Source: Ophiobolus disseminans
Taxonomy: Eukaryota > Ascomycota > Dothideomycetes > Pleosporales > Phaeosphaeriaceae
NCBI GenBank assembly: GCA_010093685.1
Contig: MU006241.1
Span: forward strand, 620,001 to 684,000
DNA: 64,000 nucleotides
Direction: 5' to 3'
Within the stretch, counting starts at the first letter, position 1. Each line of letters starts with the position of its first letter. Below the pieces are notes generated by a model, which ran no database searches, was not told the DNA's origin, and worked only from the letters and a program-made list of their open reading frames with translations. Positions 32,432 through 41,863 of the stretch are shown piece after piece. The translations under genes and the position numbers were made by a program.

Positions 32432-33323
32432 TTATGCGGTATTGGTCCTGTAGTTTTTGTTAGACTGAGTTCAACTAGCGATAACTGTAAGAAAACACTT
32501 ACGATGCATCCGGCACTGGACGGTCTTCGGGGTCAGAATGATCGTGATATTGCTCAGAAAAGCGGGCCCGCATACTGCTCGTCCATATACTTCGCTCGAA
32601 GCCAACAGCGCCGACAACGATCTTCTTGTCGTTGAAGGCAAGAACCGTGTCGAGGAGGAACTGTTTATGGTACCGTTTAGCAGCATCCTTTGTCATACTC
32701 TTAAAACTGCAGCTTTCCGTGATTATGTCGACAAGTAGTTTCCGCAGGGGGTCGTTCTCGGTTATGTTGGTATAGATTTGATGCGTGCCGCGCATGGAGA
32801 GCGTATGATTTGCCTCAACATCGAGGCACAGGTAATCCAAGAGGGCGTTATTGTACGCTTGGACGGCGTGGTAGTCGGCGAAGATATATGCTTTGACTAT
32901 TTTGGCAAAGAATTTGTGATTGTCGAGCTTGGGGTGGTCGCCACAAGCCACGATGCCAGTATTCAGCCAGTAAAAGAAGTTTTGGAAATCCTCATGGTCT
33001 ACGTCACCTAGATGGAGGACACCTAAGCCGGCCTCTTTGAAGCCGCCATTGAGCATGCGGTCGATATATTTGGAGTGGAAGCACAGCAGGCCGCGATAAA
33101 TCTGATACTTTTTCTCTGAGCCTTCTGGGCCGATCACAACGGTAATGACCGTGTCGAATGCATTTCTGCGAGAGTCAGCTATGATGTGATCTTGGTGGTT
33201 GTGCACTGGGTACAAAGTTAAAGAGAAGTGGACTTACGGAGGTGGCTTCGGTGGCCGATGAAGGCAAGGAATCGGCTCTTGACGTAGAGTGGCCGGATTG
33301 GCGGATTGAGCTGTTGAGGCCAT
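32432..33323 (-). CDS. BTB/POZ domain protein
   Basis: Exons 33238..33323 and 32503..33165, plus a probable 16-nt terminal exon 32432..32447, give 254 residues; without the last splice the frame stops at 32499 (250 residues). Exon 1 codes for a Pro-rich leader (RPPKPPP). Exon 2 carries the BTB: NAFDTVITVVIGPEG, YQIYRGLLCFHSKYIDRML, HLGDVDHEDFQNFFYWLNTGIV, AYIFADYHAVQAYNNALLDYL, then a helical C-terminal half ending in an acidic tail. No zinc finger, kelch or MATH domain follows. BTB-only fungal proteins may be Cul3 adaptors or dimerisation modules; this is family knowledge, not evidence for this gene. Its closest relatives in view are the BTB loci on either side. Confidence 0.8.
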
Positions 33324-33638
33324 GGCGGGTTTTTTTTCTCTCGAGCAAGTTGAGGTTTATGATATGGCTATTGGGTCGATTCGAAGATAGTTTGGTGTGG
33401 GCGGGAGGCCCTTCGTAAGAGTGATGGAAGCTTTAATAGCAATTGGAGAGCCGGACTAAGGCACGTGTATGACCAGAAATAGGTTGAATGTGAAGACAAA
33501 TATCAAAGAGAAGATTCACAGCAGAAAATGAATACCTGTCCAAGTAGATCATGGCATCGAAAGTGCCTGGGTCACATATGAAATCCTATTCCGTTGTATT
33601 TACATGTCGCTTCCTTCATCAGTTCGATCTACCAACCC
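33324..33638. other. intergenic, BTB to NDUFB8 gene
   Basis: Promoter of the BTB gene and 3' flank of the NDUFB8 gene. No feature is recognised. Confidence 0.45.
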
Positions 33639-34157
33639 TCACCATGCTTCCGTGCCTATGTCCCTTGTTAGAAACGATCTGACATGTTTGAATTTCACAC
33701 CTACCAGCAGTGCTCTCTTTCCACCTAGCTCCACTTCCAGACCATCCGGGTATGTCTTGGGAGCACTCTTCTTATCTGGGTAGTACATGCTCACTACTCC
33801 GCACAAGCCGAAGACGCTCGCGACAAAGGTCCCTAGTAGCACGGCACCCCATCCAGGCGTGAAGTGGTCGTAGTCGTGCAGCGACAACATGCCGAGGATA
33901 TCGTGGTCCTCATGGCACGGCTCGCCATAGTTGCGTCGCTCCTGCTTGTCCCAGTAGTCGCCGTACGGGTCGCGCTTCGAACGCTTCTCTGGGAGAGGAT
34001 TTACGTAGCCGCCGTTCTGAAGGGGGTCGGTGAGCTCGGCATACTCGGCTTCGGTGAGGGCGGTGCGCTTCTGGGTGAACTGGGGTTGCAGTCGACCTGC
34101 TGCGGGGAGGAGGGCGCGGGTGAGCGGGCGGGCCGCGGCAATGCGCCTGGACAGCAT
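33639..34157 (-). CDS. NDUFB8: NADH:ubiquinone oxidoreductase subunit NDUFB8 (complex I)
   Basis: A single exon of 172 residues. A mitochondrial presequence (MLSRRIAAARPLTRALLPAAG, Arg-rich, no acidic residue) precedes the conserved NDUFB8 core: DPLQNGGYVNPLPEKRSKRDPYGDYWDKQERRNYGEP, HEDHDILGMLSLHDYDHFTPGWG, and one membrane helix (GAVLLGTFVASVFGLCGVVSMYY), then PDGLEVELGG. NDUFB8 is an accessory subunit of the distal membrane arm of complex I in the inner mitochondrial membrane. The C-terminal KFKHVRSFLTRDIGTEAW contains a GTAGGT...CTAACAAG string that could be read as a 41-nt intron, but splicing it would change the end, and its branch site is too close to the acceptor. Confidence 0.9.
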   Translation of the reverse strand: MLSRRIAAARPLTRALLPAAGRLQPQFTQKRTALTEAEYAELTDPLQNGGYVNPLPEKRSKRDPYGDYWDKQERRNYGEPCHEDHDILGMLSLHDYDHFTPGWGAVLLGTFVASVFGLCGVVSMYYPDKKSAPKTYPDGLEVELGGKRALLVGVKFKHVRSFLTRDIGTEAW

Positions 34158-34722
34158 GCTGTATGGCGGTCAGAAGCTGATGGGAGGGCGATGGGGTGGT
34201 GGCATACGTTGTGGCGCTATTGCGGGGGTTGATGTGGTGGTGTACTCGACGTGAGGTTCACGATGAGCTCGGTCATCGATGGCTTGGCGGTTGGATGCGA
34301 CTAACCCTTTTGGGAAATGCAAGTCAAGTCGCACCAAGCATCGACGCGATAAGTAGTTTTCAACTGCAATCATACGAGGCAGAGCTCATTTCAAAAGACA
34401 CCTCATTTTCTGCACTTCACCCTCCATCGTGTTCAGTGCAGTTGTCGAGGTCGCGGCTTCCCTACTCGCTAGCGCGGTTACTCGTTCCCTACTGAAGTTC
34501 GTTCGGAGCCCAAATCTCGGAAACGAAAATCATAACATCAGCACCATCAAGACGCCTTTCCGCCCGTGCAGCCCGAACGCGAGCTGCCAGCCAGCATCCG
34601 ACCTCATCACGGCCATCACGAGACCCGCAGCTATCCCGCGATACCACTTGCGGGGCGATACATGTCCGTTCGAGGGTGCGCGCGGTGGTCTCCAGGCTGC
34701 TCAAGTCTCCCTACCTAACTGA
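34158..34722. other. bidirectional promoter, NDUFB8 and SWR1 genes
   Basis: A 565-bp region between two divergent housekeeping genes. GC-rich near SWR1; no TATA box is evident on either side. No gene is seen. Confidence 0.55.
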
Positions 34723-37700
34723 ATGGACCAAGTCACGTCCGCCGATGCCGACATCGACCCCGTCCCCCAGCAACGCGACCCGACCCACGCCACCCACGAG
34801 CCGGACGCCGCACAGAATGGAGACGATGCCCAGGAGGAGTCCGAGCCTGTCGTAAAGGAGGAGCATGGACATGCCGTGGAGAATGGGGAGGATGGTGGCG
34901 TCCTGCGCCCGGCAAAGCGGCGCAAGTTGGACGAGGACACGCCCAGTCGCGCAGCCTCATCACGCGCTGTGTCGCCGCCGTGGAAGCCCTTTGCAGTCGA
35001 CGGGCCGACAACGGTGTTCGAGAACGGCGTGCGGAAGTCGTCGCGCGTGAACAAAGAAGCCGCGCCGCCCACGCCCGAGCCGGTGAAGCGGAATTCACGC
35101 CACGCGGCCAAGGCGGTGCAGACGAATGGGACGTCAAAGAATGGCGTCAGGCAAGGGTCGCGCACTGTTTCAGGGCCAGCCTTGACTGCTAAGGGCAAGA
35201 CAGCGCCCGCCCTGAACAAGAAGGTTTCCGCCCCCGCTCTCAACCCGCCGGCGCGCAAGTCTGAGCGCCAGAGGAGGCCGTCTGCACTCGTCCACACTTC
35301 GTCGCCAACATCGCAGGCCCTGCAGAATGTGTCGCCCGAGAGTTCGCGTACGAGGCCGAGTCGTTCTAGGAGAGCCACTCAGACGTCATCCGACGACTTT
35401 GGGTACGACCATCTGACGACACCGACAACGAACGGCTACGGCCACGACCCCTACGCCGGCCTCTACGCCTCGCCCGACGACTCGAACCCCTCCATGCCCG
35501 CTCCCCGTCTTCGTCTGCGGCTCCGCAAGCCCGACCCTCCGAACCGCCACCCCGCCCATGCCCCCCCGAAAGCGAAGCACGCATCTCTCGAAGAATGGTT
35601 GGAACAGGATGATCCACTGGAGGGTGAGGAGTCGCAGCGCATAGACAAACAGAAGGCGGAGCAAGAGGCTGCTCGTCGCCTGCAGATTGTTGAAGCAGCT
35701 GAGCACGGCGTCCTGAGCGAGGCAAGGTGCAGCATATTTGCGCCTGAGCCGGCACCCGACCTGCCTCCGCAGTACGGACACTATGACCATCTGGTTGCGC
35801 ACGCGCTGCACTTCAGGAAGCTGCTCAAGGAGGAGAAGGACTTTCACCGAAAAATGGCAAAGACGGTGGCCAGGGAAGCATACGACTTCTGGAAGAACAA
35901 GTTCAAGCGGAAGAGCGAGGAGGAGATTGAGCAAGAAGAAACGGACCGACAGCTCCTCCGTTACAAGCAGCTCGTCATTGACGTGAAGGGTGCCTGGGCC
36001 AATGTCAAGGCTGAAATCGACAAGGAGCGCGTGGCTAAGTGGGAAGCGGAGCAGATGCAGCTTGGACACAAGGCCATGGACGACATGTTCAATCAAGCGC
36101 AGGAGATCCTCGGACGAAATGCTGCCGACAACGCTTCTTCTCTGGTCAGCGACGACCGCGACTTCGAAGAAGACTTCGAGAGCGACGCATCGGATGCTGC
36201 TGAAGGAGTCAACCATGACGATGTCATGTCTTCCAGTTCGGACAGCGAGGACGGTGAAACCCAGGACGATGACGCCAACCTTACCGCTGAACAGCTCCGC
36301 GCCAAGTACGAACAGCTTCCAGATCTCGCTGATTCTAGCTCTGATGCCGAAGCTGAGTCAGACCAGGAAGAAGGAGTGGATGAGGACGCAGAAAGAGGCA
36401 CCCCGGGGCCGACTCCTGATCCGGATCTCGAGATGGAGGACGCCTCTGTGCTCCCAGAAACTCCATCCGTTCAAACAAATGGCTTTCACCATGACAATGA
36501 CACCGCTGAGCATAAACCTGGGGATATAGACCCTGCTACTATCGAGCTGGAACAGGTTGATGAGGCCCTATTAGACTCGGACGAAGAAGGCAAGGACTCT
36601 GAATCTGGAAGTGAAGCCTGGTCGAGTGACGATGATTCCGACGCCGAGGGTAATGAGGAGCAAGAACAGTCCGACACAGCATCCACAGAAGGCGACGACG
36701 ACAAAGATGTTGGCATGATGGGCTTTTTGGGCCCAAGTGACATCAACAAGCTCAAAATAGTCGCCACGAAACAGGTCGAGTCGGATGATATTGAGAATAT
36801 CGCGCCAGAAACAACACAGACGAACGGGCATGATTCAGAATCTACGGAGGACGATACACAAAAGCCATACACAAATGGTCACCACGAGGCCCCCACTGAA
36901 AACGGGATGCACGTTAATGGTGACTCAAAGCCCGCTCCTCCAGTAGGATCCTCTGAGCCAGCGCAAATGGAGGGTGTTGTTCAGGAGACGGCCGTGGCTG
37001 ATCCTCGGTCTCGTCGCGCATCTTCCCCGCCACGCAGAGAGATACCTTCTTTATTACGAGGTACACTTCGAGAGTACCAGCACGATGGACTCGATTGGCT
37101 CGCGAACATGTATGATTCGGAGACCAATGGTATACTGGCTGACGAAATGGGACTTGGGAAGACCATTCAAACGATTTCCCTTCTCGCCTACATTGCCGTT
37201 AATCGTGGAATCTGGGGACCGCATTTGGTTGTAGTGCCCACCAGTGTCATGTTAAACTGGGAGATGGAGTTTCGTAAGTTCTTGCCTGGTTTCAAGATTC
37301 TCACTTACTATGGCGACATCAACGAGCGGAAGCGGAAGCGAATGGGCTGGCGCAACATGGGCAAAGACATGTACAATGTCGTGATCACCTCATATCAGCT
37401 CATCTTACAAGATGCTGCGGCGTTCAAGATGCGGCCTTGGCACTACCTCGTTCTGGACGAAGCTCACAACATTAAAAACTTCAAGTCGCAGCGATGGCAG
37501 ACAATGTTGACCCTCCGTACGCAGCGACGGCTCTTATTGACAGGGACACCTCTGCAAAACAACATCGATGAGTTATGGTCTCTATTATACTTCTTGATGC
37601 CTGCTGGCTTTGCCGGAGAGGGTCGCATTGCTAGTCTGGAGGAGTTCACTCTGGCATTAAAGGACCCCACGAAACAAATTCTGGACCAAGGTCGACAGAA

Positions 37701-39816
37701 ACTTGATGCAGAGGCCCAAAAGGTTGTCTCGCGACTTCATGAGGTTTTACGACCGTACCTACTACGAAGACTAAAGGCCGAGGTCGAAAAGCAGATGCCA
37801 GGGAAGTACGAGCATGTTGTTTACTGTAAGCTTTCCAGACGGCAGCGTCAACTGTATGACGGCTTCATGGGACGAGCGTCTACGAAGGACATCCTGTCTT
37901 CAGGCAACTACATGTCGATTATCAATTGCTTAATGTCGTTACGAAAGGTTTGCAACCACCCGGACCTGTTCGAAACCCGAGCGATTGTGACCTCGATGGC
38001 CATGCCAAAGTCAGTTGTTGCTCAGTACGAAATCAAGGATCTACTCATTCGCAAGCGGCTACACCAGCAGAATGAAGACAAGGAGGTAAATCTGGACGCC
38101 CTCAACCTTGTGTTTGCCAGACGCGAGCAGACGCAGCTCGGCCACGCCCGGCGCGTCCACCACATCCGTGCGACCCGACCTCTAGAAGATTTGGTCGAGC
38201 GCCAAACTCGCCATCTCAGCAAAATGTCGGATGTGTCGTCGTCGTCGCTGCAGTCTACATTGGCAGCAATGGCCCACAGGGAACAAGTAGCCGTTCGAGA
38301 CCATCTACAGTGCTGTCTTCACCTCACCCGTACACGAACACAGTTTATGCCCATATACGGCAGAGACATCATCGATGCCGTCACTGTCAACTGGCACGAC
38401 TACACCTTTGGAGCTCGAAAATTGGGGCAAAGGGTGTTCAAAAACAAGCCTTGGCAACCCGAGCGACAGGTTCAGGCAGTTCATTCTCTCGCATCATACC
38501 AGCATCCCTCGATACTCTTAGGTGGTGCACATATCCAACCAAAGCAAGATGAAGGGGAGATCATTACTATCCGAGATCATCGTGGTGAGCTTGGTTTCAG
38601 GACTGCCCGATCTATTGCGGCTTCGCTTGAGTGGAACAATCAGCAAGTGACCCACTTCTACGACATGGTGCCAACTCTTGAGCATCGCGCTGAAGCCTTA
38701 GAGCCACTCATTATTCGCTTCACATGCGTAACACCCGCAGTGGCAGCTGAGGAGATTGCGCCGCTGTCCCTTTCGAAGCGTGGTGTAGATCTCATTCGGG
38801 CTTCTGATCTGTCTCGCAAGCCTGACCCTTTCCATGAGTCGCGTATTCGACAATCAATCGCATTTCCTGACAAGCGTCTCCTCCAATACGACTGCGGTAA
38901 GCTGCAACGGCTTGCTACCCTCCTCCGTGACCTTCAAGCTGGCGGCCATCGCGCCTTAATCTTCACTCAAATGACCAAGGTCCTGGACGTCCTGGAACAG
39001 TTTTTGAACATACATGGTCATCGCTACTTGCGTCTTGATGGGTCTACCAAGGTCGAGCAACGTCAAATCCTGACTGATCGGTTCAACAGCGACGATCGCA
39101 TCCTATGCTTTATCCTCTCATCACGTTCAGGAGGCTTAGGCATCAACTTAACGGGTGCCGATACCGTCATCTTCTATGATCTCGACTGGAATCCAGCCAT
39201 GGACAAGCAATGTCAAGATCGTGCTCATCGTATTGGGCAGACACGCGACGTACACATCTACAAGTTTGTCAGCGAATACACTATCGAGGCGAACATTCTG
39301 CGCAAGTCAAACCAAAAGCGACTGCTCGACGACGTCATCATCCAGAAGGGTGATTTTACGACAGACACCTTCAATAAGGTTACCTGGCGCGACGCAATCG
39401 ATGATGGTATGGGCATTGATACCAGCGACGAGGCAGGCGCAGCTATGGACCGAGTGCTGGGCGAGAGGGCCGGTCTTCTTGGCGACGCACGCGTTATGAA
39501 CACCGTGGAAGACACCGAAGATCTCAACGCCGCATCCCTTGCACAAAAGGAAATCGTTGACGAGATCCACGACGACCAAGTCGACTTCAACGAATCTTCC
39601 ACTGCAACACGAGCCACATCCGCAACCGCAATCACCCAAGACGAGGACCTTGACGCCGACGGAAACGAAAAGATAAGACGCCACGTCGATGACTACATGC
39701 TCAGTCTGTACAGGGAGGAACACGGCAAAGAGCCCTACCGCCCGCCTACGGACCGACAAAAGCGCAACAGAAAAGGCCAGGACCCGCATGTTAGGCAACG
39801 GAAGAAGAAATATTAG
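34723..39816 (+). CDS. SWR1: SWR1 chromatin-remodelling ATPase
   Basis: One uninterrupted exon of 1697 residues. The SWR1 complex exchanges nucleosomal H2A for H2A.Z. Order of parts: disordered N-terminus with Ser/Pro and basic patches; HSA domain about 345-425 (YDHLVAHALHFRKLLKEEKDF, REAYDFWKNKFKRK) for actin/Arp binding; acidic Asp/Glu/Ser stretch 470-700; SNF2 N-lobe from LLRGTLREYQHDGLDWLA with Walker A DEMGLGKT (about 807) and DEAHN (about 912); the long insertion between lobes typical of Swr1/INO80, which would bind RuvB-like ATPases; C-lobe with HRALIFTQMTKVLDVLE (about 1409), RSGGLGINLTGADTVIFYD and QDRAHRIGQTRDVHIYK. The insertion and HSA separate it from Fun30 and ISWI proteins, and the split spacing favours Swr1 over Ino80. 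The C-terminus is basic (RQRKKKY). Confidence 0.95.
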   Translation: MDQVTSADADIDPVPQQRDPTHATHEPDAAQNGDDAQEESEPVVKEEHGHAVENGEDGGVLRPAKRRKLDEDTPSRAASSRAVSPPWKPFAVDGPTTVFENGVRKSSRVNKEAAPPTPEPVKRNSRHAAKAVQTNGTSKNGVRQGSRTVSGPALTAKGKTAPALNKKVSAPALNPPARKSERQRRPSALVHTSSPTSQALQNVSPESSRTRPSRSRRATQTSSDDFGYDHLTTPTTNGYGHDPYAGLYASPDDSNPSMPAPRLRLRLRKPDPPNRHPAHAPPKAKHASLEEWLEQDDPLEGEESQRIDKQKAEQEAARRLQIVEAAEHGVLSEARCSIFAPEPAPDLPPQYGHYDHLVAHALHFRKLLKEEKDFHRKMAKTVAREAYDFWKNKFKRKSEEEIEQEETDRQLLRYKQLVIDVKGAWANVKAEIDKERVAKWEAEQMQLGHKAMDDMFNQAQEILGRNAADNASSLVSDDRDFEEDFESDASDAAEGVNHDDVMSSSSDSEDGETQDDDANLTAEQLRAKYEQLPDLADSSSDAEAESDQEEGVDEDAERGTPGPTPDPDLEMEDASVLPETPSVQTNGFHHDNDTAEHKPGDIDPATIELEQVDEALLDSDEEGKDSESGSEAWSSDDDSDAEGNEEQEQSDTASTEGDDDKDVGMMGFLGPSDINKLKIVATKQVESDDIENIAPETTQTNGHDSESTEDDTQKPYTNGHHEAPTENGMHVNGDSKPAPPVGSSEPAQMEGVVQETAVADPRSRRASSPPRREIPSLLRGTLREYQHDGLDWLANMYDSETNGILADEMGLGKTIQTISLLAYIAVNRGIWGPHLVVVPTSVMLNWEMEFRKFLPGFKILTYYGDINERKRKRMGWRNMGKDMYNVVITSYQLILQDAAAFKMRPWHYLVLDEAHNIKNFKSQRWQTMLTLRTQRRLLLTGTPLQNNIDELWSLLYFLMPAGFAGEGRIASLEEFTLALKDPTKQILDQGRQKLDAEAQKVVSRLHEVLRPYLLRRLKAEVEKQMPGKYEHVVYCKLSRRQRQLYDGFMGRASTKDILSSGNYMSIINCLMSLRKVCNHPDLFETRAIVTSMAMPKSVVAQYEIKDLLIRKRLHQQNEDKEVNLDALNLVFARREQTQLGHARRVHHIRATRPLEDLVERQTRHLSKMSDVSSSSLQSTLAAMAHREQVAVRDHLQCCLHLTRTRTQFMPIYGRDIIDAVTVNWHDYTFGARKLGQRVFKNKPWQPERQVQAVHSLASYQHPSILLGGAHIQPKQDEGEIITIRDHRGELGFRTARSIAASLEWNNQQVTHFYDMVPTLEHRAEALEPLIIRFTCVTPAVAAEEIAPLSLSKRGVDLIRASDLSRKPDPFHESRIRQSIAFPDKRLLQYDCGKLQRLATLLRDLQAGGHRALIFTQMTKVLDVLEQFLNIHGHRYLRLDGSTKVEQRQILTDRFNSDDRILCFILSSRSGGLGINLTGADTVIFYDLDWNPAMDKQCQDRAHRIGQTRDVHIYKFVSEYTIEANILRKSNQKRLLDDVIIQKGDFTTDTFNKVTWRDAIDDGMGIDTSDEAGAAMDRVLGERAGLLGDARVMNTVEDTEDLNAASLAQKEIVDEIHDDQVDFNESSTATRATSATAITQDEDLDADGNEKIRRHVDDYMLSLYREEHGKEPYRPPTDRQKRNRKGQDPHVRQRKKKY

Positions 39817-40215
39817 GTGTGACTTTGCTTCGAAGTATTTGAGGCAATTTGTATTAGTAGATTGTAAAATGAGCGTGCATTTGCATTGGGAGGTGTTGAA
39901 AAAGCTCGGTGAGAGCATGAGGGTTGATCCCCTGTATGTATGGCGAGTCCTTACTGTAGCAAGTGATCGAGATAATGTACACTCAGTATTCAGATGTGCC
40001 TTCTCGTTTATCCTTTTGTCTATCTTCTCGTCTATCTTCGCGTCGTGGCAGAGAGGGATAGGTAGGGTTGGTGGGTGTCAGTGAATTATTAGAGACGTAT
40101 CATCGACATGACAGCATATTGTGGAAGATACATGTGAGTGAACGTGTCTCTATTATAGGCCTGATAGTATGACTGGGGCATCTACATCATACAGTCGTCG
40201 CTCTTCCTCGTCCGC
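39817..40215. other. intergenic, convergent 3' ends
   Basis: Between the convergent SWR1 and BTB genes. Short frames only. Confidence 0.5.
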
Positions 40216-41414
40216 CTAATACCTCACCCGGAGCTTCTTCAGGTCCTCAATGAACTGAAGCTCGCGCTTCGTCTGCTCACTGATGACCATCGTGCTCCCT
40301 TCTTCTTCCTCGCTCTCAACATCCTTCTCTTCCTTGTCATCGCCGCACATCTCCTCGTCTGATCTCTCCTTCTCTTTCTTCTCCTCTTCTTCTTCCTCCT
40401 TCTCAGCCTCCTCCTCTTCATCATCTGATCTCTCTCCCTCTTCCTCATCTGATCTCTCCCCATCTTCTTCCTCATCTGATCTCTCCCCATCTTCTTCCTC
40501 ATCCCAACCCATCTCTTCATCCGATCCTTCTTCTTCCCTCCTCTTCTCCGAAGCCTCCAACTCTTCTCTTGAATGCACATGGTAGTGCTTGCACAAGTGC
40601 TCTTTCTTCTCCCACATCCACTGCCTCTTCGCAAACTTCTCCGACTTCTTGAAAGGCACGATGCCATCTTCCTCCGCCATCGCAAGACAGTCCACAAGGA
40701 AGCCCAATGGCAGCTGTTTCTCGCCCCGCCTCAGCTGCCTACTGGTCCCAACATTCACCACCACGTCGATGACCAAGTCTCTCAGCGAAGAATTCTCCCT
40801 TGTCAACTCATATACGTCCCGGATGTTCTCGAAGTCCAGACGTGCCCTGTCTTTTCGAACGCGCAACAGGAATGCATTTAGGATGGCATTGCGCATCTGA
40901 TATGTGTCGAAACGGCCGGCGAATGCGAAGAGCTCGGCGAGGAAGCGGAGGTATATCCTCGTTCGGGTCCTCTCGTGAAGGTTGTAATGGCGCAAGGCGC
41001 CGGTGCGCAGGAAATCGAGGAGCACATTGAAATGTGCTGGTACCTCGTCGACGAAGACAAGGGGCAACTCAGGGAAATCGCGCTCGCCATTGAGGAGGCT
41101 GGAGGGTGTTAGTGGGGTGGAGATACGTAAGGAAGGGGATGGTGAGGTGTCAAAGGTAGACGGGAAGATGTATTGAGGAGGGAATAGGTGAAGTTGGAGG
41201 GGCTGTAGTGGGGCAGGATAAGAGGTGGTAATGGTGAAGGATCGGGCACCTACCGGCCTGCGAAGTACTCAGAGCCGTCACATAGGAGTGAGACGGCTAC
41301 TGAGATCACCACCATGTCGTCTCCTCGGCCGACTTTCAGGCGCACTGTGTCGTGCTCGGGGTGCACTGTAGTGGCCTTATAGGGCGCGCGGCAGGGTACG
41401 GTAGTGTTGGACAT
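40216..41414 (-). CDS. BTB/POZ protein with acidic repeat tail
   Basis: Exons 41254..41414 and 40216..41098 (155-nt intron, branch CACTAAC, acceptor CTCCAG) give 347 residues. Exon 1 opens MSNTTVPCRAPYK and supplies the first BTB strands (DTVRLKVGRGDDMVVISVAVSLLCDGSEYFAGR); exon 2 continues LLNGERDFPELPLVFVDEVPAHFNVLLDFLRTG and a helical region to about residue 220. The tail is nearly pure Glu/Asp/Ser/Lys, containing a repeated EDGERSDEE unit encoded by a minisatellite, then VISEQTKRELQFIEDLKKL. The intron sits inside the BTB, unlike the sister genes, where it precedes it. The acidic tail could bind basic proteins such as histones; this is speculative. Confidence 0.78.
40417..40494. repeat. 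27-bp coding minisatellite
   Basis: Two perfect adjacent 27-bp copies (40441..40467 and 40468..40494) preceded by one shorter, diverged copy (40417..40440). On the minus strand each codes for nine residues, EDGERSDEE. The unit length is a multiple of three, so copy-number change would keep the frame. Confidence 0.85.
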
Positions 41415-41863
41415 ATTGTTGGCTGATGTATACGTATATAGTCGGAGAAGTGATTTTATACGTGTTGGTGACTTGAGGAAAAAAGTGCGGCACTGAGAAG
41501 AAGTTATCAGCGAATGTGGCGCATAGTTATTCCGCTCCGGAATGAGCTGGAGTGAAAGTGAAAGTGACCATTGAGGGGCACGAAAGCTCAGTTTAAAAGG
41601 TGAGGGACGGGAAGATAGAGCGTTTGCAAAGTGCACGAGCACAGGCAAATGGCGAACGAGGATGACATACAGTGAATCACGCGGCAATAGGAAGAGTGAG
41701 GGAAGACGAAGACTAACAAACTTTCAGCACACTCGCGATCATTCTGATCACATTTAGATGTATAAACATCTTATCCAAAGCTAGGTATACACCTAGAGAC
41801 GTTGCGCGGTACCTTGCAACAATCTCCGACCGTTAGCCGCACTCCATGCCTTTGTTTGTCAAT
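41415..41863. other. intergenic between two minus-strand BTB genes
   Basis: Upstream of the acidic-tail BTB gene and downstream of the BTB-zinc-knuckle gene. TATA-like text (CTATATACG) occurs on the minus strand about 25 bp before the first ATG. No gene is seen. Confidence 0.45.

Noticed and set aside
24690..33323. Transposon or RIP-affected repeat as the cause of the decayed genes
   Set aside because: No terminal repeats, transposase or reverse-transcriptase text, and no strong AT shift are visible; the damage is deletions, shifts and single stops.
33680..33720. 41-nt intron near the end of the NDUFB8 gene
   Set aside because: Branch site only a few bases from the acceptor, and the unspliced end is a plausible family C-terminus.
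40283..40585. Ser-rich plus-strand frame
   Set aside because: Antisense of the acidic repeat tail of the BTB gene; the Ser run is simply the complement of Glu/Asp codons.
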